Shown here: one piece after another, positions 42,619 through 50,187 of the stretch | How positions within the stretch are numbered: the stretch's first letter is position 1 | How the letters are laid out: each line of letters starts with the position of its first letter | Source of the DNA: Chryseobacterium gotjawalense | GTDB taxonomy: Bacteria > Bacteroidota > Bacteroidia > Flavobacteriales > Weeksellaceae | Reading direction: 5' to 3' | Length of the DNA stretch: 64,000 nt | NCBI RefSeq assembly: GCF_030012525.1 | Contig: NZ_CP124855.1 | Location: 1,736,001-1,800,000 of the forward strand | Notes under the pieces: generated by a model | The model's database searches: none | Seen by the model: only the letters and a program-made list of their open reading frames with translations | Told to the model about the DNA's origin: nothing | Made by a program: the position numbers and the translations under genes

Positions 42619-43973
42619 GATCCTAAAATTTTATATAATTTGTCAGACAAACGGATTCTAAACGGAGTTTCAAAAGTGACTTGATCGCCTTCTTTAGCGT
42701 TTTCACAAGAACCTCCATTGGCGAACATTTCAGTGATTGTCAGTTCCTGATCTCCCGTTGTCGGACCAGAAATCAGAACCTTGTCTCCTACTGAAAGTTC
42801 TTTATTTTCAATTAAAAACTGGGCAATTTTCGATTTGGTGTAATAATGTTCTGCCTTTCCAACCAATACTTTCTTAACGGATATTTTTTGACGGATATTT
42901 TTCGTTTCTGCTTTTGCTAAAGGTTTTGCAGGTAAATCACCGGAATTTTTAAAAGTCAAAGCATCTGACTTTCCTTTTCGGAAAACTTTATTTCCTACTT
43001 CTTTTCCCTTTCTTAGTTTTACCTGGTCAGCTAAAGGCAAATGGGTTATTTCTAAACATTCGGTAGAACAGCAGTTTTCCATCGCACCTTTGCAATCGTC
43101 ACATTGAATAAACAATAAATGACAGGCATCATTCGCGCAGTTCGTATGATTGTCACAAGGTTTGCCACACTGATGGCATTGCGAAACAATATCGTCGGTA
43201 ATTCTTTCGCCTAGGCGGTGATCAAATACAAAGTTTTTACCGATGAATTTACTTTCAATATTTTCTTCCTTGATTTGACGGGTATATTCGATAATTCCGC
43301 CTTCCAGCTGGTAAACGTTTTTAAAACCCTGATGTTTAAAATAAGCGCTGGCTTTTTCGCAACGGATTCCGCCTGTACAGTACATCAATAGGTTTTTATC
43401 TTCTTTAAAATCCTGTAACTGTTCATTAATAATGGGCAAACTTTCTCGAAAAGTTTCTACATCGGGAGTGATTGCGCCTTCAAAATGGCCGACTTCACTT
43501 TCGTAATGATTTCTAAAATCGACTACAATCGTATTTGGATCTTCCAGCAAATTATTAAATTCCTGTGCTTTTAAGTGAATTCCTTTATTGGTCACATCAA
43601 AAGTTTCATCATTCAAACCGTCGGCAACAATTTTGTGTCTGACTTTAATGGTGAGTTTTAAAAACGAATGATCGTCTTGTTCCACAGCAACATTCAAACG
43701 GATTCCTTTCATAAAATCGTAAACTTCCAGCGTCTCGCGGAAACCGTCTATATTTTCTGCAGGGATACTCATCTGAGCATTAATTCCTTCATGGGCAACA
43801 TAAATACGGCCGAGCGCATCGAGGGCGTTCCAGGCTATAAATAATTCGTCGCGAAATTTTTTGGGGTTTTCGATTTTGGCGTACGCATAGAAAGACAAAG
43901 TAAGACGCTGCTTACCGGCTTCATCAATAAGTTGAGCTCTTTCTTCTGCGCTTAAGGTGTTGTACAGTTGCAT
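42615..43973 (-). CDS. trhO: tRNA uridine(34) hydroxylase TrhO with fused U32-type C-terminal module
   Basis: The 452-residue protein has an N-terminal acylphosphatase-like domain, a rhodanese domain with the active Cys199 in YCTGGIRCEKASAYF, and a Cys-rich segment CHQCGKPCDNHTNCANDACH as in TrhO/YceA, which hydroxylates U34 using oxygen. It is about 100 residues longer than E. coli TrhO. The extra C-terminus (about 368-452) is clearly homologous to the C-terminus of the adjacent TrhP: KSKIAQFLIENKELSVGDK, GPTTG, SDKLYKI. Start ATG at 43973. Confidence 0.92.
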   Translation of the reverse strand: MQLYNTLSAEERAQLIDEAGKQRLTLSFYAYAKIENPKKFRDELFIAWNALDALGRIYVAHEGINAQMSIPAENIDGFRETLEVYDFMKGIRLNVAVEQDDHSFLKLTIKVRHKIVADGLNDETFDVTNKGIHLKAQEFNNLLEDPNTIVVDFRNHYESEVGHFEGAITPDVETFRESLPIINEQLQDFKEDKNLLMYCTGGIRCEKASAYFKHQGFKNVYQLEGGIIEYTRQIKEENIESKFIGKNFVFDHRLGERITDDIVSQCHQCGKPCDNHTNCANDACHLLFIQCDDCKGAMENCCSTECLEITHLPLADQVKLRKGKEVGNKVFRKGKSDALTFKNSGDLPAKPLAKAETKNIRQKISVKKVLVGKAEHYYTKSKIAQFLIENKELSVGDKVLISGPTTGDQELTITEMFANGGSCENAKEGDQVTFETPFRIRLSDKLYKILGS

Positions 43974-44496
43974 GCTATAAACGGGTTAAGTGAGAAAAAT
44001 AATTTTGCAAAGATAAACATTTCTATCTTAATTTAACTTGAAGACATCTCCATCGTTTTAACAGATATCGGATGAATACTTTAGCAAGCGGCTCATAAAA
44101 AGGTTTAATTTAAGATCATAAATTTTGAACCTACCTGCATCAACACGAAATCAAAGATTTACATCGAAATTCATCACCGTTAAAATACCCATAAAGCTGT
44201 TTTTAAGCAAAAGATGGAGAAAAGAAAAAAATCTCAATGCTGCTTTCGGTTACTTTAATGATTTATATAAATAAAAATAAAAAACATGTAACCCGCTGTC
44301 TTTTATTTTATATATCACGAAGAGCAAACAACGAATAGTAAAGCGTTTTTGCCTTCTTTCAATACTGCAAAATCTCAATCATTTTAAAAATTTAAAATAA
44401 GCATCCCCATCATGCAACTCCTTTTTTGGCAAATAAATTGCTGAAATACAGAAAGATAAAAATATAATATTTATTAACATTTTTAAAATCACTATT
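43974..44496. other. 523-bp intergenic region without recognisable gene
   Basis: No open frame of 60 residues or more, no hairpin terminator and no RNA gene was recognised. A TATCTTTG -7 box for trhO lies on the minus strand at 44015-44008. The remainder is AT-rich and may be decayed coding DNA or hold regulatory sites for the DUF4142 gene. Confidence 0.5.
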
Positions 44497-45108
44497 ATGA
44501 AAAATTCAATTTTAACGGTTCTCGCTATCACTACATTGGTCGCTTGTAAAAAGAGTAAAACGACAACAATTGATCACTCTGCGGACAGTACCTCTATGAT
44601 GGCTCCAGCTGAGCATACTACCACGCCAGGAGAACCTGCAAATATGTCAGGAACCAAAGAACATATGAGTCCGATGACCGATCAAGATAAACAGTTCGCT
44701 GAAGCCGCCGCAAAAGGCGGAATGATGGAAGTAATGCTTGGAAAAATTGCTGAAACAAACGCTTCTAATGAGCACGTGAAAGCACTTGGAAAATTGATGG
44801 TTGATGATCATACCAAAATTGATAATGAATTGAAAAATTGGGCTTCCAAAGTCAGTTACGAACTGCCTACCGTTTTGGATGCCAGCCACCAGAAAAAAGT
44901 CGACGATTTAAAAATGAAAAAAGGGATGGATTTTGACAAAGCTTATACTGAGCTGATGATCAGCGATCACAAAATGGATATCGCAGAATTTAAAAAAGAA
45001 ATATCCAATGGAACCGAAGCTTCTTTAAAATCCTTTGCTTCTGCCACTGTCCCAACATTAGAACATCATCTAATGAAAGCGGAAGAAGCAAAAAAAGCAT
45101 TGAAATAA
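44497..45108 (+). CDS. DUF4142 domain lipoprotein
   Basis: The 203-residue protein starts with a short lipoprotein signal (KNSILTVLAITTLVAC, Cys17), a Thr/Met-rich linker, then a four-helix DUF4142 domain (DKQFAEAAAKGGMMEVMLGKIA, HVKALGKLMVDDHTKIDNEL, YTELMISDHKMDIAEFKKE). This ferritin-like domain is common in Bacteroidetes envelope lipoproteins of unknown function; the His/Glu/Asp positions might bind metal. The IS-bracketing hairpin at 45125 begins 16 nt downstream. Confidence 0.9.
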   Translation: MKNSILTVLAITTLVACKKSKTTTIDHSADSTSMMAPAEHTTTPGEPANMSGTKEHMSPMTDQDKQFAEAAAKGGMMEVMLGKIAETNASNEHVKALGKLMVDDHTKIDNELKNWASKVSYELPTVLDASHQKKVDDLKMKKGMDFDKAYTELMISDHKMDIAEFKKEISNGTEASLKSFASATVPTLEHHLMKAEEAKKALK

Positions 45109-45130
45109 TATCTCTATATAAAACAAGAAG

Positions 45131-45158
45131 CCGTCTCAATACTGAGACGGTTTTTTTT
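45131..45158 (+). terminator. Terminator after the DUF4142 gene / left IS hairpin
   Basis: CCGTCTCA and TGAGACGG form a perfect 8-bp stem with a 4-nt loop followed by eight T. It would end the DUF4142 transcript and may also shield the transposase from read-through. Confidence 0.85.
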
Positions 45159-45228
45159 GTTTTTTTTCTACATTTTTTTTGGTGAAATTATTAGATTTTA
45201 TTATCTTTAAGTATTGATAATCAATGAC

Positions 45229-46767
45229 ATGAATATTAAATTTAAGGATTATAACCAACAACAAAACTGGTTATTCCCGCCATCAATCGAAGAGTTGATT
45301 CCTGAGAGTCATCCGGTTCGGATTGTCAATGGAATAATTGAGCAACTGGATCTGAAATTGCTCATTGAAGAATACAGCAAAGATGGCAAACCAAGCTTTC
45401 ATCCCAAGATGATGCTTAAGGTGATGGTTTACGCTTATATGGATAATACGTATTCCAGCAGGAAGATCGAAAAAGCGATGCGCGAGAATATTAATTTCAT
45501 GTGGCTATCGGCTCAACAGGTTGCAGACCATAATACTATTGCCCGTTTTCGGAGCAAGAAACTCAAGACTATTTTCAAAGATATTTTTAAACAGGTCGTC
45601 CTGTTATTAGCCGAGGAAGGACTCGTTAGTTTGAAAGAAGTTTTTACCGATGGCACCAAGATAGAGTCTATTGCCGGGAGGTACACCTTTGTTTGGGGCA
45701 ATGCCATTAAAACCAGAAAAGAAAAGATGGCAGAGCAACTTGAGCAAATGTGGAACTATGCTCAAAGCATTGCTGATGAAGAAGACAGCGATCCTACGCC
45801 ACCGGAGTTTAAAACCATCGATAAAGATAAAATAGAGAAGACCGCCAAGAAAATAGAAGAGATTATCAGCAAAAACCCGAAGGCTTCTACTAAAGCAAAG
45901 GCAAAACTGAGATACATTCAAAAGAATTTTTCTCAGAACCTGGATAAATACGAGGAGCAGGAAAAACTTTTAGCAGGTCGTGGCAGCTACAGCAAGACCG
46001 ATCCCGACGCTACCTTTATGCGCATGAAAGATGATCATATGCAGAATGGGCAGCTTAAACCCGCCTACAATGTGCAGGTAAGTTCCGAATCCCAGTTCGT
46101 CATTCATTATAGTTTGCACCAAACCACCAACGATTTAAATACGCTCAAACCACACCTTAATACTTTTGAAGATCTTTATCAGTTTTTACCGGAAGAACTC
46201 ACCGCTGATGCAGGTTACGGCAGTGAAGAAAACTATGATTTTCTGGAAGAAAAAAATATAGAAACCTTCGTAAAATACAACACCTTCGATAAGGAACAGG
46301 GGATTTTAAAATCGAAAAGAAAGAAAATCAACGAGGACTTCCATCGCGATAAACTCTATTATAACGAAGAGAAAGATCAATACATCTGTCCGATGGGACA
46401 ACCAATGAACAAAATCACCAACCGAAATCGAAAAACCAAAAGCGGCTATGCTCAGACAAGCTCACTTTACCAAGCTCAAAACTGCAATGGTTGCCCGCTG
46501 CGAGGGACTTGCCATAAAGCCCAGGGAAACAGAGTAATAGAACGGAACCAAAATTTAGAACGGCATAAGGACAGAGTTCGGGAAAATCTCTTAAGTGAAC
46601 TAGGTGAAATAAAACGCAGACAACGCACTGCCGATGTAGAGCCTGTATTCGCGCATATCAAATCCAACCGGAACTTCAAGCGTTTTACGCACATCGGAAT
46701 AGAAAAAGCAGAACTGGAGTTCGGATTACACGCTTTAGCACATAATCTAAGAAAGAAAAGTGCTTAA
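45229..46767 (+). CDS. IS1182-family transposase
   Basis: The 512-residue DDE-type transposase starts with FKDYNQQQNWLFPPSIEELIPESHPVRIV, typical of IS1182, followed by HPKMMLKVMVYAYMDNTYSSRKIE, the first catalytic Asp in FTDGTKIE, the second in LTADAGYGSEENYDFLEE, a Cys-cluster (YICPMGQPM..., CNGCPLRGTCHKAQGNR) and the Glu-containing tail DVEPVFAHIKSNRNFKRF. The frame appears complete. A TTG at 45214 gives a longer frame, but the ATG at 45229 is preferred. It is likely functional. Confidence 0.92.
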   Translation: MNIKFKDYNQQQNWLFPPSIEELIPESHPVRIVNGIIEQLDLKLLIEEYSKDGKPSFHPKMMLKVMVYAYMDNTYSSRKIEKAMRENINFMWLSAQQVADHNTIARFRSKKLKTIFKDIFKQVVLLLAEEGLVSLKEVFTDGTKIESIAGRYTFVWGNAIKTRKEKMAEQLEQMWNYAQSIADEEDSDPTPPEFKTIDKDKIEKTAKKIEEIISKNPKASTKAKAKLRYIQKNFSQNLDKYEEQEKLLAGRGSYSKTDPDATFMRMKDDHMQNGQLKPAYNVQVSSESQFVIHYSLHQTTNDLNTLKPHLNTFEDLYQFLPEELTADAGYGSEENYDFLEEKNIETFVKYNTFDKEQGILKSKRKKINEDFHRDKLYYNEEKDQYICPMGQPMNKITNRNRKTKSGYAQTSSLYQAQNCNGCPLRGTCHKAQGNRVIERNQNLERHKDRVRENLLSELGEIKRRQRTADVEPVFAHIKSNRNFKRFTHIGIEKAELEFGLHALAHNLRKKSA

Positions 46768-46780
46768 ATGGAGCACTTTT
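46758..46780 (+). terminator. Transposase terminator overlapping its stop codon
   Basis: AAGTGCT and AGCACTT form a 7-bp stem followed by T6; the transposase stop codon TAA lies at the start of the 7-nt loop. The last sense codons are thus in the terminator stem. Confidence 0.75.
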
Positions 46781-46846
46781 TTAGACTATTCTGAAAAACC
46801 ACATTATCATCTAAAAATTTAACGTCTTAAAAAAGAAAATTAAAAA

Positions 46847-46872
46847 CCGCCTCAAATTTTATTTTGAGACGG
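46847..46872 (-). terminator. Terminator of the symporter gene / right IS hairpin
   Basis: CCGCCTCAAA and TTTGAGACGG form a stem with one mismatch and a 6-nt loop; on the minus strand a T-rich run follows. It lies downstream of the symporter stop (46930) and includes the right inverted repeat of the element. Confidence 0.75.
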
Positions 46873-46929
46873 CTTCTTTAATTTCTTTGTTGCTTAATAA
46901 ATAGAGTTATTTAATAAAACTCGATTTGT

Positions 46930-48180
46930 TTACAAATCTCCACCGTGATTTTCCAGTTGTCCTTCCCATTTCGAAACTGCAGAAGTTGCTAAAGCATTTC
47001 CTAAAACATTGGTCATACTTCTTCCCATATCGCAGAAATGGTCAATAGGTAAAATCAAAGCAATTCCTTCCGGTGGAATTCCAAACATGGTACAGGTTGC
47101 TACAATGATTACCAGACTCGCCCTTGGAACTCCCGCGATTCCCTTGGAGGTTAACATTAAAACCAAAAGCATAATGACCTGTTGTCCTAAAGTCATATCA
47201 ATCCCGTAAATCTGAGCGATAAAAATTGCTGCGAATGTCATATACATCATACTCCCATCCAGATTAAAGGAATAACCTAAAGGTAAAATGAACGATACAA
47301 TTCTATTATTACATCCGAATCTTTCGAGTTCTTCAACCAATTTTGGGAAAACCGCTTCTGAACTTGTTGTAGAAAATGCGATCAATAACGGTTCTTTGAT
47401 TCTCCTTAATAATTCGAATAACCGATTTCCCAAAATCATATACCCTACGATACAAAGCACCAACCACAAGATTGCCAAAGCAAAGAAGAAATCCCGGAGA
47501 TAAATCGCATATACCTTGAATATATCAAATCCGTTGGTAGCAACAACCGCAGCAATTGCACCTAATACTCCAAGCGGCGCAAACCACATGATGTATCCCA
47601 CCATCTTTAAAATAGCGTGGGCACAAATATCCAAACCTCTAACAATAGGTTTTGTATATTCTTCGCCCATATTGGCTAATGCAACGCCGAACATAATAGA
47701 GAATACTACGATTTGCAAAACCTCATTGGTCGCAAAAGCTTCGAATAAACTTTTCGGAATAATATGAGTCACAAACTGCTCCATAGAAAGACCCTGACTG
47801 TGTGCAACCATTTCGCCGGCGGCATCTGCAGCAGGTTTAGGAAGCTGCATTACACGGCCTGGCTCTAACCAGTTCACGAAAATCAACCCAATCATTAAAG
47901 AGACTAATGAAGCAGTAATAAACCAAAGCATGGCTTTGGTTCCTACCCGCCCGATCATCTTGACATCGCTCATCTTGGCAATTCCTACGACCAAGGTGGT
48001 AAATACCAGGGGCGCAATAATCATCTGCACCAAACGGATAAAGACGGTTCCAAGAAGTTTTATGTTTTTTGAAAATCCTTCGGAACTCTCAGGATATCGC
48101 GTATGCACGACGCCACCCATGATTACACCTACTACGAGAGCGATAATGATGAAGACGAATAGTTTGTTTTGACCTTTCAT
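46930..48180 (-). CDS. Dicarboxylate/amino acid:cation symporter (DAACS family)
   Basis: The 416-residue membrane transporter has about eight helices plus re-entrant loops. Motifs are FSTTSSEAVFPKLVEELERFG (HP1 serine-rich), LPLGYSFNLDGSMMYMTFA (TM7, NLDGS in place of NMDGT) and HFCDMGRSMTNVLGNALA (TM8 with Asp and Arg for substrate). It imports glutamate, aspartate or C4-dicarboxylates with sodium or protons. Arg in TM8 supports an acidic substrate. A TATATTTG -7 box is on the minus strand at 48212-48205. Confidence 0.92.
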   Translation of the reverse strand: MKGQNKLFVFIIIALVVGVIMGGVVHTRYPESSEGFSKNIKLLGTVFIRLVQMIIAPLVFTTLVVGIAKMSDVKMIGRVGTKAMLWFITASLVSLMIGLIFVNWLEPGRVMQLPKPAADAAGEMVAHSQGLSMEQFVTHIIPKSLFEAFATNEVLQIVVFSIMFGVALANMGEEYTKPIVRGLDICAHAILKMVGYIMWFAPLGVLGAIAAVVATNGFDIFKVYAIYLRDFFFALAILWLVLCIVGYMILGNRLFELLRRIKEPLLIAFSTTSSEAVFPKLVEELERFGCNNRIVSFILPLGYSFNLDGSMMYMTFAAIFIAQIYGIDMTLGQQVIMLLVLMLTSKGIAGVPRASLVIIVATCTMFGIPPEGIALILPIDHFCDMGRSMTNVLGNALATSAVSKWEGQLENHGGDL

Positions 48181-48392
48181 GTGATTTTTTTCTTGTAAGA
48201 TTTACAAATATATGGTATTTTGTTAAAAAATGGTTAAAATTTAAACTCTGCACAAGCAATTGAAATGGAAATCCTTTCTTTTAGAAGGGGAAATGCAATA
48301 AAAAGATTGAAATTAAGACCGCAGTTTTGTCATGAGATTTTTTCACTGGAGTGGCATCAGGCCAATCTTTTGATGGGAGGACCATAAATAAA

Positions 48393-48413
48393 AACCCCTG
48401 AATAATCAGAGGT
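48393..48413 (-). terminator. Terminator of the BON gene pair
   Basis: AACCCCTGA and TCAGAGGTT form a 9-bp stem with one mismatch and a 3-nt loop; on the minus strand it is followed by a T-rich run. The remaining 200 bp up to the symporter start hold nothing recognisable. Confidence 0.8.
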
Positions 48414-48437
48414 TCCGTATTTTTACAGTGTTAAAAA

Positions 48438-48857
48438 CTACGCCTGCAAATATCTTGCATAAGCATATCCTTCTTCACCATCAGAATTTCTTACTTTCCA
48501 CCAATCATCTGAACTTTGTTCTATCAAAGTTACAGTGGAGCCTTTTTCAGCTTTACCAACCACGGCGGCATCTGTAGAAGGTTGTTGTCTCATATTAAGG
48601 CTTGTAGACTCCGTAGCTACCGTCAGAGAAGCGCCAGCTGCCAAGCCCGCAACCTGCACATCTACATTGATGTCAGAAGCGGAATACGTAGAATCGATAG
48701 CTCCGAGAGCGTTCCATACTGCATCTTTCGCTGCCGTAGTAGTGGTATTACCTGAAATATAAAGAATTCCTTCTTTTTCAGTAACTTGTAAATTGGACAC
48801 TCCGGCTGAATTTGCCGCAGAAATTACACTTGCGTATTTATCTTGTAAAGCACTCAT
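48438..48857 (-). CDS. BON plus SH3b domain protein
   Basis: The 139-residue protein has an N-terminal BON-like domain (about residues 1-70: VSNLQVTEKEGILYISGNTTTTAAKDAVWNAL) and a C-terminal bacterial SH3 domain (about 78-139: STSLNMRQQPSTDAAVVGKAEKGSTVTL, EEGYAYARYLQA). No signal peptide is seen. BON domains bind phospholipid or envelope surfaces; SH3b domains often bind cell-wall peptides. It lies 6 nt downstream of the BON lipoprotein, so the two form an operon. Confidence 0.85.
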   Translation of the reverse strand: MSALQDKYASVISAANSAGVSNLQVTEKEGILYISGNTTTTAAKDAVWNALGAIDSTYSASDINVDVQVAGLAAGASLTVATESTSLNMRQQPSTDAAVVGKAEKGSTVTLIEQSSDDWWKVRNSDGEEGYAYARYLQA

Positions 48858-48863
48858 ATTCTA

Positions 48864-49343
48864 TTATTTTACAGTATAATTATAGTTAACTTTCCCAACT
48901 TTTAAAGCATCTACAGACATTTTGATTTTTTTTGCCTGCTCCGAAGAAACGTTGCCGGTTAAAGTTAATTCACCGTTTACAACCTCCACTTTCACAGAAG
49001 GGAAATCTTTCACAGCATCAGCAACTTTTTGCTGAACTACGGGATCGATAACTGAAACGGTCTCTACCACGACAGGAGCTTGTATTGTTGACATATCATG
49101 AACATCTTTAATCCCTGGGATTGCTTTTAAAGAAGCAATCATTTCGTCTCTCGCAGCTTGATCCGTGAATGTTCCGCTCAGATGAGCCTGGCCATCTTTA
49201 ACTTCAACTGAAGCATTCTGATTAGAAGTTACTATTGTTGTTGCCTGGGTTTGCAGTTCTGCATCTGAAACTTTCTTTTTACAGGCGATTGACCCGAAAG
49301 ATACTGCGACTGCCAAGGCAGCCATTGCGATTGTTTTTTTCAT
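48864..49343 (-). CDS. Double-BON lipoprotein
   Basis: The 159-residue protein has a lipoprotein signal (KKTIAMAALAVAVSFGSIAC, Cys21) and two BON domains (about residues 28-82 and 100-158), each with the Gly-centred motif V-DGQAHLSGTFTDQ and VNGELTLTGNVSSEQ. Proteins of this type are anchored in the outer membrane and help envelope integrity (family knowledge from OsmY/DolP). It precedes the BON-SH3 gene by 6 nt. Confidence 0.88.
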   Translation of the reverse strand: MKKTIAMAALAVAVSFGSIACKKKVSDAELQTQATTIVTSNQNASVEVKDGQAHLSGTFTDQAARDEMIASLKAIPGIKDVHDMSTIQAPVVVETVSVIDPVVQQKVADAVKDFPSVKVEVVNGELTLTGNVSSEQAKKIKMSVDALKVGKVNYNYTVK

Positions 49344-49501
49344 AATTGATTTTGTTTAATGTTAAAAATTCTATTCAAATGTAATAATAAATAGCATGCC
49401 GCTTTCATAATAAAATATAATTTTTTATAAAATTTCGATAATATTAATTGAATTCATTGCCAAAATCGGCAAGCATTCACCTCAAATATAGCGATTAAAA
49501 A

Positions 49502-50125
49502 TTAAATTAATTTTTCGCTTTTGTCAATTGTTCTGAAAGTTAAATTGATTCTCGGCGAGAATATTTTTTTAGTTGGCGGCAACCTGTGCAGCCAAAAACT
49601 TTGCGTCTGAGCTTTCATAACTAATAAACTGCCATTTTCTAAAACGAGTTCAATTTTGTCTTTAGTTGTTTTATGTTTAAATGAAAATTTTCTTTCAGCT
49701 CCGAAACTTAAGGAAGCAATTGCTCCGTTTTTCTTTAAATCTTTTTCACCATCGCTGTGATAAGCCATTCCTTCGCTGCCGTCATGATAAAGGTTAAGCA
49801 AGCAGGAATTGAACTGCTCACCGGTTTTTTCTTCAACCAATTGTTTTAGTTGTACTAATTCGACAGTCCATGGAAGTGCGTTTTTTGTCGTTTTGGAATA
49901 AGTGTACTCGAAATTCTCCTCGCCGTACCAAGCCACTTTTCTTTTGGTTAAAATTTTTTTTTCAAAAATGATGGCTTCATCATTTTTCCAGTCGATTGTT
50001 TGTAAAAGCTTTTGATAAAAATAATCTGCCTGTTCCTGATTAAAAATTTTGCCGTAATAATTGACTGTCCCATCTTGCGGGAGTAAATTAAAATCGGGAT
50101 CCGGCAGGTATTCAAATAATTCCAT
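49502..50125 (-). CDS. alkB: AlkB-type 2-oxoglutarate/Fe(II) dioxygenase
   Basis: The 207-residue dioxygenase has the facial triad HSD in EGMAYHSDGEKDL and the distal His in FWLHRLPPT, with 2-oxoglutarate-binding arginines in SPRINLTFR. NLYHDGSEGM and ASLSFGAERKFSFKHK are typical of the AlkB/ALKBH2-3 group. It repairs alkylated bases by oxidative demethylation. Length is normal. Divergent from the S15 hydrolase gene with 62 bp between starts. Confidence 0.92.
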   Translation of the reverse strand: MELFEYLPDPDFNLLPQDGTVNYYGKIFNQEQADYFYQKLLQTIDWKNDEAIIFEKKILTKRKVAWYGEENFEYTYSKTTKNALPWTVELVQLKQLVEEKTGEQFNSCLLNLYHDGSEGMAYHSDGEKDLKKNGAIASLSFGAERKFSFKHKTTKDKIELVLENGSLLVMKAQTQSFWLHRLPPTKKIFSPRINLTFRTIDKSEKLI

Positions 50126-50187
50126 CGTTTCATTTTCTCCTTCAAATTTCTACATTTTTTTTCATAAATTCGTTAAAAATAATTTTC

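Larger units (their letters stand above)
45125..46878 (+). mobile_element. IS1182-type insertion sequence (probable extent)
   Basis: The only gene inside is an IS1182-family transposase. AAGAAGCCGTCTCAA at 45125-45139 is repeated as a perfect 15-bp inverted copy at 46864-46878, giving a 1,754-bp span, within the usual size of this family. Both ends continue as hairpins with T runs. No target-site duplication is obvious. The ends could instead be the terminators of the neighbouring genes, so the exact boundaries are uncertain. Confidence 0.6.

Noticed and set aside
45214-45229. TTG start for the IS1182 transposase
   Set aside because: An ATG 15 nt downstream starts the conserved region; the upstream residues are not family-like.
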